In this document: positions 1 through 12,050 of the stretch, piece after piece
Layout: each line of letters opens with the position of its first letter
Numbering within the stretch: position 1 is the stretch's first letter
Notes under the pieces: generated by a model
The model's database searches: none
Seen by the model: the letters and a program-made list of their open reading frames with translations, nothing else
Told to the model about the DNA's origin: nothing
Position numbers and translations under genes: made by a program
NCBI RefSeq assembly: GCF_900747795.2
Contig: NC_041397.2
Span: 324,367,709-324,431,708, forward strand
Direction: 5' to 3'
Origin: Erpetoichthys calabaricus
Taxonomy: Eukaryota > Chordata > Cladistia > Polypteriformes > Polypteridae
DNA: 64,000 bases

Positions 1-456
1 TGATGAATGAGTCAGTCAAACAGGTTCCAGTTATGACCATTACGCGTAGAATTTCGAAATAAAAACTGCCTAACTTTTGTAAGTAAGCTGTAAGGAATGA
101 GCCTGCCAAATTTCAGACTTCTACCTACACGGGAAGTTGGAGAATTAGTGATGAGTGAGTTAGTCAAACAGGTTCCAGTTATGACCATTACGCGTAGAAT
201 TTCGAAATAAAAACTGCCTACCTTTTGTAAGTAAGCTGTAAGGAATGAGCCTGCCAAATTTCAGACTTCTACCTACACGGGAAGCTGGAGAATTAGTGAT
301 GAGTGAGTCAGTCAAACAGGTTCCAGTTATGACCATTACGCGTAGAATTTCGAAATAAAACCTGCCTAACTTTTGTAAGTAAGCTGTAAGGAATGAGCCT
401 GCCAAATTTCAGACTTCTACCTACACGGGAAGTTGGAGAATTAGTGATGAGTGAGT
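1..456 (-). repeat. 148-bp tandem repeat, about 3 units, inside Helitron 5' end
   Basis: The motif CAGGTTCCAGTTATGACC starts at 21, 169 and 317, an exact 148-bp period. Each unit ends in a TGAGTGAGTCAGTC-type tetranucleotide run. A sister copy at 4652-4940 has two units, while the copies near 3338 and 6555 have one, so the unit number varies between Helitron copies of the same family. Confidence 0.9.
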
Positions 457-511
457 CAGTCAGTCAGTCAGTCAGTGAGTCAGTGAGGGCTTTGCCTTTT
501 ATTAGTATAGA
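1..511 (-). mobile_element. Helitron 5' part, runs off left edge
   Basis: On the minus strand the element begins TCTATACTAATAAAAGGC at 511, with an A just outside, which fits the Helitron A|TC insertion rule. The same 5' end recurs at 3534, 5002 and 6746. After a (GACT)n-like stretch come 148-bp units. No coding sequence is visible. The 3' end lies outside the window. Helitrons are rolling-circle DNA transposons; this copy looks non-autonomous as far as it can be seen. Confidence 0.8.
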
Positions 512-1012
<501 letters not shown>

Positions 1013-3531
1013 ATAGCTGATTAGCCAGTGGATTCGCTCACTGAGTGCAAGAGAAAAAAATAAAATGTATGTATAAAATAAGTTTAATTGCCAAATTTAT
1101 TTTTCCATAATTAAAGAGCACTTACAATAACATAGAAATCAATATAAACAACATTAACATCATTATCATTTGAGAATATGAAGTAATATATAAGAAGCAC
1201 ATTGCATATAAATATAAATTATTAAACATTAAAATGTTCTTCTATAAAACAGTACCGTGGCTATTAGTTTGTCTGTCCAGGATTTTAAATGAGCTGTAGC
1301 TCGCAAACCGTTTCACCTATTCACTTGAAATTTGGTACACAGATACTACGTCACGTCTAGTATTCACTTTCCCACACATATGAACATACATATATATATA
1401 CGCACATACATATACACACACATACACATATATACATATACATACATAGTGCGTTGCAACACGGGCTGTGATTGTTACATGGGAGGGAGACGACAAATCA
1501 CAGCTTCCCGCTTTGTAATCGGTCTTGTGATTGCTGCTTTGACGGATGTCCAGATCCCACAGTATTTCCCCTTAGGAGAGGCGTTAGGCAAGTGTAATTG
1601 AATAGCGGTGCTGCAAGTTATTACTCTTTTTATCTTTATTTTATTTTATTGTAGAATCAACTCACAGCTGCGCGCACCAGTGCGTGCGTGGCGGATGCGT
1701 ACGGCTGACGTTTTCATTGTCTACCACCTCCGCTAATCATTCTTGAGGCAGATTGAAGACTTAAGTGCCAGCTTAACTGAAAAATGAAAGAAAACATACT
1801 AAGTTTTAAAAGAAATCAGTTTTAACGGGAAAAGATGCCGACGAAAGAAGAGAAGCAGCGGGACGCTAGGGTCAAGAGCTGCTCATTAAGCAGCAAGCGC
1901 ATCAACCTCTGAGCAAACGAATGGTAAACGTACAGAGAAAGAGGATAAATACTATGAATGGTCATGTCAAGTATATTCACTCCACGTTATCGTGGAGTGC
2001 GCTGTTACTGGTATTTTGATAAAAGAATCTGAATAACATATAAGAAGCGTATAAATTATTAAACAGTAAAACATTAACATTTAAGAAGTAAAGATACATT
2101 GAGTACTACTGTAGTGCTTTCGGGTATAGTACATTTTTTGTTTGCCCATTACATGCATAAATGTATAAATTTTTTGGTGTACCTACCCAAGAACACGCGA
2201 CATGACCCGGCAGTTAAAAATTTTTCGCTCCAGCAATTTTAACTCTGTTACAAAGTCATCTAATATGGTATTGCAAACGGCAGCGGGAGCGTTTCTATAA
2301 ACTCAATTTAAACTTACTGTTTACACCGTGCTTTGAAGATGCATAGTATGCGACACGTGTTTCGCCGTAATTGTGGGCTCATCAGGAGCACACAGTCACT
2401 GCACTCCCTTACGGGAATCGATCCTCGGACGTAGAGGCGAAGCCCCTAACGTTGTGCCACGGCGTGAGGTTCGTTCATTTGACAGCATGTAGATCGGGGT
2501 AATTACATTGCAGGCATTCGTAGTCTGATTCACAATCTGATTGTATGGGTGGTTACCTACCAGGTAACGCTTGTGGTTGGTGAGCAAGTCGGCTAACTTC
2601 TGCCACGGTGCCCTCTTTCAGTTGCGAGAAGCAGATCATACAATGGTTGAAATAGTTTAATATATACAGCAAAATCACCGCGCTTCGCAGGGGCGAATAT
2701 GGTATTGCAAACGGCTGCGTTTCTATAAACTTAAAGTTACGGTTTATACCGTGCCTTGTTTCATATTCTTTTCCTACCTTATCAATTGTGTAATGTGTTT
2801 TTTGAACAGGTTTGATTAATGCAAGTGATCACTCCTGCTGCGTTCAGTCACTTCACGTGAGCCACTCTCTTGTGTGATGTTGCGATGTCCACGGGTTTAT
2901 TTAATGTTAGCTAAGACCCGGCAGTTAAAAGTTTCTCGCTACAGCAATTTTAACTCTGTTACAAAGTGATGCAAACTGTCGTGTATACCTGGTGTCTTCT
3001 CATTAAACTTGTATCTCGCGAATATGGTATTGCAAACGGCAGCGGGAGCGTTTCTATAAAGTTAATTTAGACTTACGGTTTACACCGTGCTTTTTTATAC
3101 CTCGTGTCTTATGAAGATGCTTGCATGCGTCACTCACTCGCTTCTTATTGTTTCGCTGCCTTGTCAATTGTGTAATGAATGTTTTCTTCTGCGCTCTTTG
3201 GGGCTCCTCCTTCTTTTATACGTACTGAGTTCACAGTCAGTTCACGTGATTACGTGGGAGGCGTGATGACGCGACACGCAACTCAGTCTCCTACGGCCAT
3301 CTTGCTGCCTACCATTACAGTATATGGACAAAAAAGAGGTTCCAGTTATGACCATTACGCGTATAATTTTGAAATGAAAACTGCCTAACTTTTGTAAGTA
3401 AGCTGTAAGGAATGAGCCTGCCAAATTTCAGCCTTCCACCTACACGGGAAGTTGGAGAATTAGTGATGAGTGAGTCAGTGAGTCAGTCAGTCAGTCAGTC
3501 AGTCAGTGAGGGCTTTGCCTTTTATTATTAT

Positions 3532-3534
<3 letters not shown>
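1013..3534 (-). mobile_element. Non-autonomous Helitron, 2.5 kb
   Basis: The 5' terminus TCTATAATAATAAAAGGC is at 3534 with A outside. The 3' terminus near 1013 has a hairpin (CAGTG/CACTG arms at 1026-1030 and 1039-1043) followed by about twelve bases and a CTRR-like end that reads CTAT, probably worn by the adjoining AT repeat. There is one copy of the 148-bp unit (from about 3338). The interior contains a tRNA-like module and several repeats of a motif around TATGGTATTGCAAACGGC (2264, 2697, 3021). I see no Rep or helicase coding. The copy at 5262-6746 shares the same interior in shorter form. Confidence 0.75.
2390..2645 (-). repeat. tRNA-like (SINE) module inside Helitron
   Basis: On the minus strand there is an A-box-like TGGCACAACGTTAGGGGC followed by a B-box-like GAGGATCGATTCCC (about 2405-2465). 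A flanking module, GCTTCTCGCAACTG to GTGAATCAG, occupies about 2520-2640. The same two modules occur on the plus strand at 50048-50408, so this is a dispersed tRNA-derived unit carried by the Helitron. It cannot be a working tRNA gene, because no cloverleaf can be closed. Confidence 0.55.
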
Positions 3535-3601
<67 letters not shown>

Positions 3602-3680
3602 TATATATACACACATATATATATACACATATATATATATATATAATATATATATACACATATATATATATATTTGCAAA
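3535..3680. repeat. (AT)n microsatellite between Helitrons
   Basis: A run of TA dinucleotides with TATACACA interruptions. It separates the Helitron 5' end at 3534 from the next element. Confidence 0.9.
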
Positions 3681-4999
3681 CTGTTTCTTTTTCATTGAGG
3701 TTTTGTCTTGGAGATCTTTTTTTATTTCATTGAAAATTAAAGCAGCAGCTGCCAAATTATGTAGCTTTCTTATTAATTTTTCAACATTGTGTAAAATAAC
3801 TTTATAAAGTAACATAAAAGGTTTAAATACTGGTTATCCTTTTACACTAAAATATTACTAAAGAGATACAAAAAAAGTAAAATGCATATGTTCTTTTTCT
3901 TTAAGGAGATTAAATATTACTGAAGAAAGAAAAGAAAAGAAAAAAAAAACTAAAACAGCCAAATGGGGCTATGCATACAAACTTAAAAGGTTTAAATAAA
4001 ACAGAAATATACACTTTTATTTTTACTTGCTTAACTTGTGGAGGGTGTATCCTGTAGCAAAGCCCTAACTTTTTTCGTGAAAGCCCGTTTCAGTCAATAA
4101 GTCTTAAAAACAGGTGTAAAGATATTCACAATAAGCTACGCAAACCCACCAAGACATGCAATCGTTTAAATCAAAGCGTGAGTCGAAAAACACCATCCCA
4201 TAATATTAGTTAACGATTAACACATTTCTATATGTATTGTAAGCATACAACACAACTGATAATATGTTGCGCTTATTTATCTGGTGTACTGACATTTTTG
4301 CGCGTTTAACGGCTGAAATCTAACGTGGTTTGTGCCGTTCAGAATGAAAAGAGTTTGTATTTACCTTTTTAATAAAAGGCGAGCTTTTAAGCCTGAGAAA
4401 TCACCCCGTAAATGCACACGTTTAATTGCACATGTGTTAATATGTATGCTTACACAGTATTAAAAGACACTCAACAAGTACACAGTATTAAAAGACAGTC
4501 AACAATTAACGTCATTTACCTTCGTTCCCGCGTTTGACTTGTGCTGTAAATCTCTTCTTCGTTTTCAGTTCACGTGATTACGTAGGAGGCGTAATACGTG
4601 ATGACGCGATACGTGACTCCGCCTCCTCTATTACAGTATATGGACAAAAAACAGGTTCCAGTTATGACCATTACACGTAGAATTTCGAAATGAAACCTGC
4701 CTAACTTTTGTAAGTAAGCTGTAAGGAATGAGCCTGCCAAATTTCAGACTTCTACCTACACGGGAAGTTGGAGAATTAGTGATGAGTGAGTCAGTCAAAC
4801 AGGTTCCAGTTATGACCATTGCGCGTAGAATTTCGAAATAAAACCTGCCTAACTTTTGTAAGTAAGCTGTAAGGAATGAGCCTGCCAAATTTCAGACTTC
4901 TACCTACACGGGAAGTTGGAGAATTAGTGATGAGTGAGTCAGTCAGTCAGTCAGTCAGTCAGTCAGTGAGTCAGTGAGGGCTTTGCCTTTTATTAGTAT

Positions 5000-5002
<3 letters not shown>
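3681..5002 (-). mobile_element. Helitron copy with 2 x 148-bp units, 3' end unclear
   Basis: The 5' terminus TCTATACTAATAAAAGGC is at 5002 with A outside, as in its sisters. Two 148-bp units follow (CAGGTTCCAG at 4652 and 4800). The stretch 3681-4550 is unique AT-rich sequence and shows no hairpin plus CTRR end, so the left boundary is a guess; part of this may be host DNA between two insertions. No coding sequence is visible. Confidence 0.55.
4640..4945 (-). repeat. 148-bp tandem repeat, 2 units
   Basis: CAGGTTCCAGTTATGACC occurs at 4652 and 4800 with the same 148-bp period as at the left edge of the window. The unit ends in a GTCA-type tetranucleotide run at about 4937-4975. Confidence 0.9.
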
Positions 5003-5045
<43 letters not shown>

Positions 5046-5261
5046 CAACATATATCTACACATACATAAACACACACATATACCTATATACATATACACA
5101 CACATACATACATACACACATATATATATATTTACACACAGACACATATATTTACAGTACATATCTATATATATATACACACATATATATATACAGTACA
5201 TATCTACATATATATACACACATATATACACAGTACATATCTACACATATATATATATATA

Positions 5262-6746
5262 TATGATTACCCAGTGGCTTCGCTCACTGAGTGCAAGAGA
5301 AAAAAATAAAATGTAGTATTTATAAAATAAGTTCGTTAATTGCCAGATTTTTTTTTCCACAAATAAAGAGCACTTACAATAACATAGAAATCAATATAAA
5401 CAACATTAACATCATTATCATATGAGAATATGAAGTAATATATAAGAAGCACTTTGTATATAAATATAAATTATTAAACAGTAAAATCTTCTTGTATAAT
5501 ACGCTACCGTGGCTGTTCGTTTGTCTGTCTAGGATTTTAAATCACCTGTAGCTCGCAAACCGTTTCACCTATTGACTTGAAATTTGGTACACATATACTA
5601 CGTCACGTCTACTATCAGCTTCTGGGGTGATGATTTTATTAGTCTTTTTATCTTTATTTTATTTTATTGTAGAATGAACTCACAGCTGCGCGCACCAGGG
5701 CGGCCGTGGGCGATGCGTACGGGTGCAGATTTCATTCCCTACCATCTTCGCTAATCATTCTTGAGGCAGAGTGAAGACTTATAAGAAGCGTATAAATTAT
5801 TAAACAGTAAAACGTTAACATTTAAGAAGTAAATATACATTGAGTACTACTGCAGTGCTTTCGGGTATAGTACATTTTTTGTTTGCCCATTACATGCATA
5901 AATGTATACATTTTTTGGTGTACCTACCAGAGAATACGCGACATGACCCGGCAGTTAAAAGTTTCTCGCTCCAGCAATTTTAACTCTGTTACAAAGTCAT
6001 CTAGTACGCGACACGTGTTTCGCCGTAATTGTGGGCTCATTTGGCGTACACACTCACTGCACTCCCTTACGGCAAAGCCCCTAACGTTGTGCTACGGCGT
6101 GTGGTTCATTCATTTGACAGCATGTAGATCGGGGTAATTAAATTGCAGACATTTGTAGTATGAATCCCAATCTGATTGTATGGGTGGTTATCTACGGGAG
6201 CGTTTCTATAAACGTAATTTATATCCCTGTGCATCGCAGCGGCGAAGTACTGCTTTTATATTTTTTTGTTTGTTTATTACGATTATAGTTATTTATTCAT
6301 TCCCTTCTTTAGCTGACTGCCTGCTCTCATTAAACTTGTATCTCGCGAATATGGTATTGCAAACGGCGGGAGTGTTTCTATAAACTTAATTTAAACTTAC
6401 GGTTTTCACTGTGTTTGGTTTCCGCAGTAGCTGCACTTAACTGCGTTCACAGTCAGTTCACGTGATTACGTGGGAGGCGTGATGACGCGTTACGCAAATC
6501 CGCCTCCCACGTCCATGGAGCCGCTCTCCATTTCAGTAGATGGACAAAAAAGAGGTTCCAGTTATGACCGTTACGCAAAGAATTTCGAAATGAAACCTGC
6601 CTAACTTTTGTAAGTAAGCTGTAAGAAATGAGCCTGCCAAATTTCAGCCTTCCACTTACACGGGAACTTGGAGAATTAGTGATGAGTGAGTCAGTCAGTC
6701 AGTGAGTCAGTCAGTCAGTGAGGGCTTTGCCTTTTATTAGTATAGA
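5262..6746 (-). mobile_element. Non-autonomous Helitron, 1.5 kb
   Basis: The 5' terminus is at 6746 (TCTATACTAATAAAAGGC) with A outside. The 3' side has the hairpin CAGTG/CACTG at 5272-5289 followed by about ten bases and an AT tract that has eroded the CTRR. The body matches the 1013-3534 copy, including the stretch around 5640-5780 and a tRNA-like remnant at 6050-6190. The DNA right of the 5' end (TAATAAGGACAAGAC) is the same as the uninterrupted paralogous intron at about 17880, which fixes the insertion border. Confidence 0.8.
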
Positions 6747-7548
6747 TAATAAGGACAAGACTGTCACCTGACGTCACCATTGAGCTGCTTGTCCTTGTCC
6801 CATGTCGCTCCTCGTTCTTCAGATCTCATTGTGTCCATCGATTTCATCCAAACGTGTGAAGTCAACGTCACTGATGAGCTTTGGCTTACAGCTGTGATTT
6901 GAACTCACGTCCTCTGATTTGATGTAATTTAACGTTTTCTCTGAATATTTACTGACTGACTTGTCACGGCACATTCATCCTCATCGTCGCTTTCTCGAAT
7001 GTCATTCATATTTTCAGTCCTTTTCCCTTTATTGTCACTCTTGTCTTTATGTCACTCAAAGTCCTGTGACCTCCTTGCTGTGTCTGTGTCCTGCTGGTCA
7101 TTGAAGGTGACACAGTGAGTCAGCGGTGGGATTTGAACTGGTGTCACCGTGGTGGTCAGGCCTGTCCCTGAGCCACTGGGCCACACTGTCTGAGGTGACG
7201 TGAGCTTTGACAGAGCAGATGGCAGACTTGTGTTACTTTTGGTGGAGGTTTGAGATTTCAAAGCTTGTGAACGTCCTGCCATCTTTAGCCCACCCACTTG
7301 CTGTCCATTGGCCTGTCCTGTCTGATTTATTGACAAAGATAGCAAATGAAATCACAAAGAGATGAGCTGCTGATGTCAACAAGAGGGGGACAAAGATGGC
7401 AGTCATGTGACCCTTCAAACGTTCTGAGCCATCGGTGGCAGGGCTGTGCATTTCTAACGCCCAAGAAGAAGTTCAAACACAAACAGGAATGAATCAGAAC
7501 ACCGCAAAGAGAACTGTGATGGTCTGAGAGGAGCTCAGGGTCACCTGG

Positions 7549-7889
7549 AATTCAGCAGCTCAGCTCATCGTCATTAGCCTGTGAAGATCAGGAAACAAAT
7601 CCACAGAACAAGAACATCCCATAATAAACAAACAAATGTGACGAATGTGACATGAACATCAAATAAGCGTATAATCATCGCCCAGTCCTACATCACACAC
7701 ACTAATCCGTCTAAAGGCTCAAGTGAAGCCCCCCATGGTAGCCTGTTTGAGGGTCCTGCTTCTTGAGGTCCAACCACATGAACCTCACAGTCTGAAGGCC
7801 AACGTGTTCTGTGATGCTCTCAATGCTGTCCTCAGGTCAGACTAACAGATGTCAGTATTCTGGAGTACACACACACACACACACACACG

Positions 7890-7934
<45 letters not shown>

Positions 7935-8905
7935 CACATAAATGTCACCTTATTTAATAAAGGACGCCGCAGACCACCCGTCACCACCATCTCCCGCAAA
8001 GCCACTAAGTACTTGTTTGCTCCTCGTCACCTCGGCAGACCAGCAGCTGCTGTTGTTTCCAGTTTGACAGTCCAGTTCACTTCCTGTGACCTCAAGTGTC
8101 CATCACAATCCCCAGCACTTTCTTTTACTTTCTGATTTCAGTTGTCCCACCTTGTGACCCTTAGTGACAAAGTAACATTTGCTCAGCCCCTCTCTGCCGT
8201 CACTTTTCTGATCCTGATGTCCATGTGCTCCTCTGTTGGTGTCCTGCACATCAGACTTGTGATATGACCCCATTGTCGTGTATCCTACCCTCACAGCTCG
8301 AGTCTCACCTGTTTCGTAGACAAATCGTCACTTGATTGATGACAATGGTGTCTCCCTTTATTACAACGCTGGCACCTTGAACAGGGGACATGTCCTCATT
8401 TGAATGTTCCAAAGTGTCTGCAGACCTCGGCCTTAACTAGCATATCCTAATGTGACATCAAAAACACACAAATGACGGGGGTCCTAAACATGGGGACAGC
8501 TGCAGTGGACGCCAATACTCTTTAATGTCACACACGTCATTGTCATTGTCACAGAGTGACGTTTTTAGTATTTATTTAGTAACTTGTGTTATGTTTTATT
8601 GTTTGCCCTGAAGAAGTCATTGAGAGAATCGCGTTGGCCCTCAGACTGTGAAGTTTATGTGGTCGGACCTCAAGAAGCAGGACCCCTCAAACAGACTGCC
8701 ATGGGGGCTTCACTTGTGTCTTCAGAACTAAAAGGATTTGCTTGTGATTTAGGACTGAGCTATGAAGAGACGATTGTTTGGTTTTCTTTCACATTCTCTC
8801 ATATTCTGTCTGTTTATTATGGGATGTGTTGTTGTTCTTTTGATTTGTTTCCTGATCTTCACAGGTGAGTTAATCCTGGTGGTCCGGACTGCTGAATTCC
8901 TGATG
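7549..8905. repeat. Long inverted repeat (arms ~285 bp) in intron, copy 1
   Basis: The left arm 7549-7835 and right arm 8618-8905 are reverse complements with scattered differences. For example, CCTGTGAAGATCAGGAAACA on the left pairs with the reverse complement of the bases ending at about 8868, and GTCCTGCTTCTTGAGGTCC pairs with bases near 8670-8690. The spacer is about 780 bp. A transcript would fold into a long hairpin. The same structure is in duplication unit 2 (18692-19995), so it predates the duplication. It may be a worn fold-back transposon. Confidence 0.85.
7867..7931. repeat. (CA)n microsatellite
   Basis: An AC/CA dinucleotide run with two CACG interruptions. The paralogous intron at 19009-19020 has only a very short run, so this tract changed after the duplication. 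Confidence 0.95.
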
Positions 8906-8952
8906 ATTTTTGTCGTTTTCTGAGCCCCTGACATGTTCTTCTTGTGATCTTC

Positions 8953-8969
8953 TGATTCTTTTCTCTTTC
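8953..8969 (+). repeat. Target-site duplication, left of LINE
   Basis: The 17-bp TGATTCTTTTCTCTTTC is repeated exactly at 14061-14077. The pair brackets the L1-type insertion. Confidence 0.92.
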
Positions 8970-9111
8970 GAGCGGTCTCGTCCGTTTATAGGAGATGGAC
9001 GTCTAAAGCAGAGCTCCGCTAGCAGCGGCTTTATTTTCCCACGTATTTCATATTATTTAGAGGTATCCTGTATTTAACCTGACCAAGGAACTTCCACTAC
9101 AATATACAAGC

Positions 9112-10312
9112 ATGAGTAACAAGAAGAAAAGTCAGAAAGAACCGGAAAAGAAACTTAAAGCTGCATCAAAGTCTGGACAGACTTCCGGCCTGAGTGCAAG
9201 GTATGGCCTCACGGAGACTGACCTGGAACAGGCAGACGAATGTGCAGATTTCCTGGGACCCCGCTCCATTGTATCGTCTCCAGTCGAGAGTGAAAATGGG
9301 AGCAAATGTGCAAGTGATACAGGTCGCGATGGATCGCCGATTTCTGAGGATCATTCGAGACTAGAAAAGGCCCTGCAGGATGTGCTCTCATCTACTCATT
9401 GCGAGCCCACAGCACCTGCTGTAACAGTGCGCACGAAAGCCGAAGCGAACTGTCCGAACTGAAAGAGATGATCGCTACACTGGCCACTGCCATGGTTACG
9501 GCCATAAATGAGCTTAAGAAAGATAACAAGAATGATCTTAAGAAGGCGACCATTGAACTAAAGAACGAGCTTAAGAAGGATAACAAAGATAAGGAAACGC
9601 ATCTATTTAAACGTTTTGACGTGAACTTTAAAGGCATGTTGGAGAAATTAGTGGAACACATCGAAGAAACTAAATCCAAATTGAAAATGCTTGCCGACCA
9701 GATTAATGACGTTTCAGATCAGCTGGAAGACGTTAAGCAGGGACTCACGGCTCGAGTTGAAACAGCGGAACAACTGCCGTCTAACGCCGATGAAAAAGGC
9801 ACAGCTGCGAATTCCGAATGCAAAAAACTTGGAGACAGACTTGCAGTCCTGGAGGATGGGTGCAGAAGAAATAATATAAGAATCGAGCATATACCTGAGA
9901 AACGAGAAAGCTCAAGCCCAGTGAAATTTGCAGTAGAATTACTGTCTAAAATAATTGGAGATGACATTGAGATAGCAGCACAAACAGACCAAGCGCCTTT
10001 AAACCTAGGTCTTTTATTGTACGCTTCGAGCGACTACGATGTAAGCTTGATGTGATGGCACTTCTCAGACACAAGCAAGAGATTATATTTGAAAATAATC
10101 TTATTCGTATTTTCCCCGACTTCTCACCATCAACAGCTGCAAAACGTGCAGCCTACATTGACATTAAAAAGTTGCTACAGAAAGCCGATATCAAATACAG
10201 CCTCTTGTATCCCGCCAAACTGAAAGTGGAAGTTCAAGATCAATATTATATTTTTTCAAGCAAAGAAGAAGCCAAAAAAGAATTAAAGAAGCTGTTTCCG
10301 ACACTTTTTTGA
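9112..10312 (+). pseudogene. LINE ORF1 (RNA-binding coiled-coil protein), frameshifted
   Basis: ORF1p of L1-type LINEs is a trimeric nucleic-acid chaperone that coats the element's RNA. Here it begins at ATG 9112 (MSNKKKSQKEPEKKLK, a basic N-terminus). It then shifts frame around 9430-9460 into a strongly heptad-like stretch rich in ELKKDNKNDLKK, LEKLVEHIEETKSKLK and DQINDVSDQLEDV, a coiled coil. A CRRNNIRIEHIPEK piece typical of the RRM-like domain follows. A second shift near 10010-10050 leads into the C-terminal domain (10052-10312; FENNLIRIFPDFSPST ... EAKKELKKLF), ending at TGA 10312. Two frameshifts make it non-functional. Otherwise the order and size (about 400 codons) fit the family. 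Confidence 0.82.
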
Positions 10313-10756
10313 AAGTTAATAAGGAGCCGTATTCTATCAAGGCACGGGAAGGACCTATGATCTGCTCTCTGGATCCATGTTTAAAGAGACTGGTATTATA
10401 ATTATACATCCTTTTCTTTATCTGGACTTTATATGTTTATGTTTTAATTAGAGTTATAGAGTTATAGATGTGAGTGTGAAAGTGTGGAAGTAATTAAAGT
10501 AGGATTTTATTTGTTTTTTTATTTATTCTACTATACCTTAAAGTAGACTGTTTAACTTCATACCCTTGGTTTACTGCTTTTTCTACTATTTATACTATTA
10601 CATTATACTATTACAGTAGGAATTACCAGGTCTATCCTAGACTAGTCTTTAAAATCATTCCCAGGGTTGATTCTTCTTTTTTTTTCTTTTTTTTTTTTTT
10701 ATCTTAGTATCTTAATAACTTAAAAGCGCTGAAGATTATTTCAAGCTTAAAGACTG
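10313..10756 (+). other. LINE inter-ORF sequence
   Basis: AT-rich sequence between ORF1 and the fold-back insertion, with a poly(T) run near 10678-10700. Nothing else is seen. It resumes at 12473-12832 on the other side of the insertion. Confidence 0.7.
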
Positions 10757-11189
10757 TTAACACTAGAATTACCAGAGCCTACGAAAAAACTCGTATATCC
10801 GGCCCACCTTAAATCGCTTCTTAAATCCATTCACACCTCTCCGCCAGCATCCTTTGTCCTCTAAATGTGCTGATAAAAGACAAGCTGCCAGCAGCCGGCT
10901 ATTCCATCCCCCCACCGACTTAGAATGTGAGCGAACTTTTCCCAGCTCACGCCTTGATTGTTTACCTGGGAGTGAAGTGCAGTTTTACAGTGGAAATGAT
11001 AGATCGTTATTTGGAAGATTTACGTTTCTAAAGTAATCTGTGTAAACACATTGTTAAAACAGAAACTTTGTCATATTTTAGTAATAAATGTTACAAAATG
11101 TAGTAGGCATAAACTATAGAATGTGTAAAGCCCGAGTTCCAAAGATCAAATAAACACTTTCACAAAAGCTTCAAGAATGATTCAACAGC

Positions 11190-11282
11190 TTCTGTGGCGT
11201 AGCGCGTTAAGATTTGTCTCTTAGCGCAGAGCAGCTTTTCCTTGCCTCACAGACCTGAGTTCGATTCCCCGCTGGAAATGAA
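11190..11282 (+). repeat. tRNA-like module in left arm
   Basis: An A-box-like TGGCGTAGCGCGTTAAGA is followed about 50 bp later by a perfect B box, GAGTTCGATTCCC (11257-11269). A CTTCTGTGGCG head is included. Its mirror lies in the right arm at about 11955-12050. This looks like a SINE or tRNA pseudogene swallowed before the palindrome formed. Confidence 0.55.
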
Positions 11283-11954
11283 GTGTTGCTTTTTTTTTCT
11301 TTTCTTTTAAACCTCAAACGGACATAAAATTTATACATTGGTATGTCAGTTACTGAGATCGTTATATTTTCATGTTCGAGGCTCCTTTTCAAATATTTTT
11401 TTAACAATTGAGACTGCAATTAACAGGAACAACTGTCCTTATAACTTATTTTTAAGATCCATAACACACAGACAGACAGAGCACTGCGTAATAGAGAGAC
11501 AGACAGGCAGAGAAGTCACTAGATATAGAAATAAACAGGGAAGCCACGTGTACTGAAAGACAAAAAGAACAACATGTGCGTTGTTCCTGCTGCACTGAAT
11601 AAGCGCAGGCGCTCTAACATCACCCCTCCCCTGATCTTACTTAGAGAGTCAGGGACAACGCACATGTTGTTCTTTTTTTCTTTCAGTACACGTGGCTTCC
11701 CTGTTTATTTCTATATCTAGTGACTTCTCTGCCTGTCTGTCTCTCTATTACGCAGTGCTCTGTCTGTCTGTGTGTTATGGATCTTAAAAATAACTTATAA
11801 GGACAGTTGTTCCTGTTAATTGCAGTCTCAATTGTTAAAAAAATATTTTAAAAGCAGCATCCCACATGAAAATATAACGATCTCAGTAACTGACAGTGCA
11901 TACCAATGTATAAATTTTATGTCCGTTTGAGGTTTAAAAGAAAAGAAAAAAAAA

Positions 11955-12050
11955 AGCAACACTTCATTCCCAGCGGGGATTCGAACTCAGGTCTGTGAGG
12001 CAAGGAAAAGCTGCTCTGCGGTAAGAGGCAAATCTTAACGCGCTACGCCA
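11955..12050 (-). repeat. tRNA-like module in right arm
   Basis: Reverse-complement counterpart of the module at 11190-11282, with the same A and B boxes on the minus strand. The two modules would transcribe toward the centre of the palindrome. Confidence 0.5.

Larger units (their letters stand above)
6747..8933 (+). repeat. Intron of NLR-like gene, duplication unit 1, left part
   Basis: This stretch matches 17878-20020 nearly base for base, starting from AATAAGGACAAGACTGTCACC. It is intronic and contains no exon I can defend. It holds a tRNA-like remnant (about 7075-7195, B-box-like AGTTCAAATCCC on minus), a (CA)n tract and a long inverted repeat. With 14252-15420 it forms the first copy of an exon-plus-intron duplication; the LINE at 8970-14060 split it. 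Confidence 0.85.

Noticed and set aside
1-456. Regular repeats that might suggest a CRISPR array
   Set aside because: 148-bp units are contiguous with no spacers, in a vertebrate Helitron.
8584-8868. 94-codon frame conserved in the two duplicated introns
   Set aside because: It lies in the right arm of the inverted repeat; the copy at 19674 is frameshifted, so similarity reflects DNA duplication, not coding.
11190-11282. Possible functional tRNA gene
   Set aside because: A and B boxes are present but the stems do not close into a cloverleaf; mirrored in the other arm as part of a transposon.
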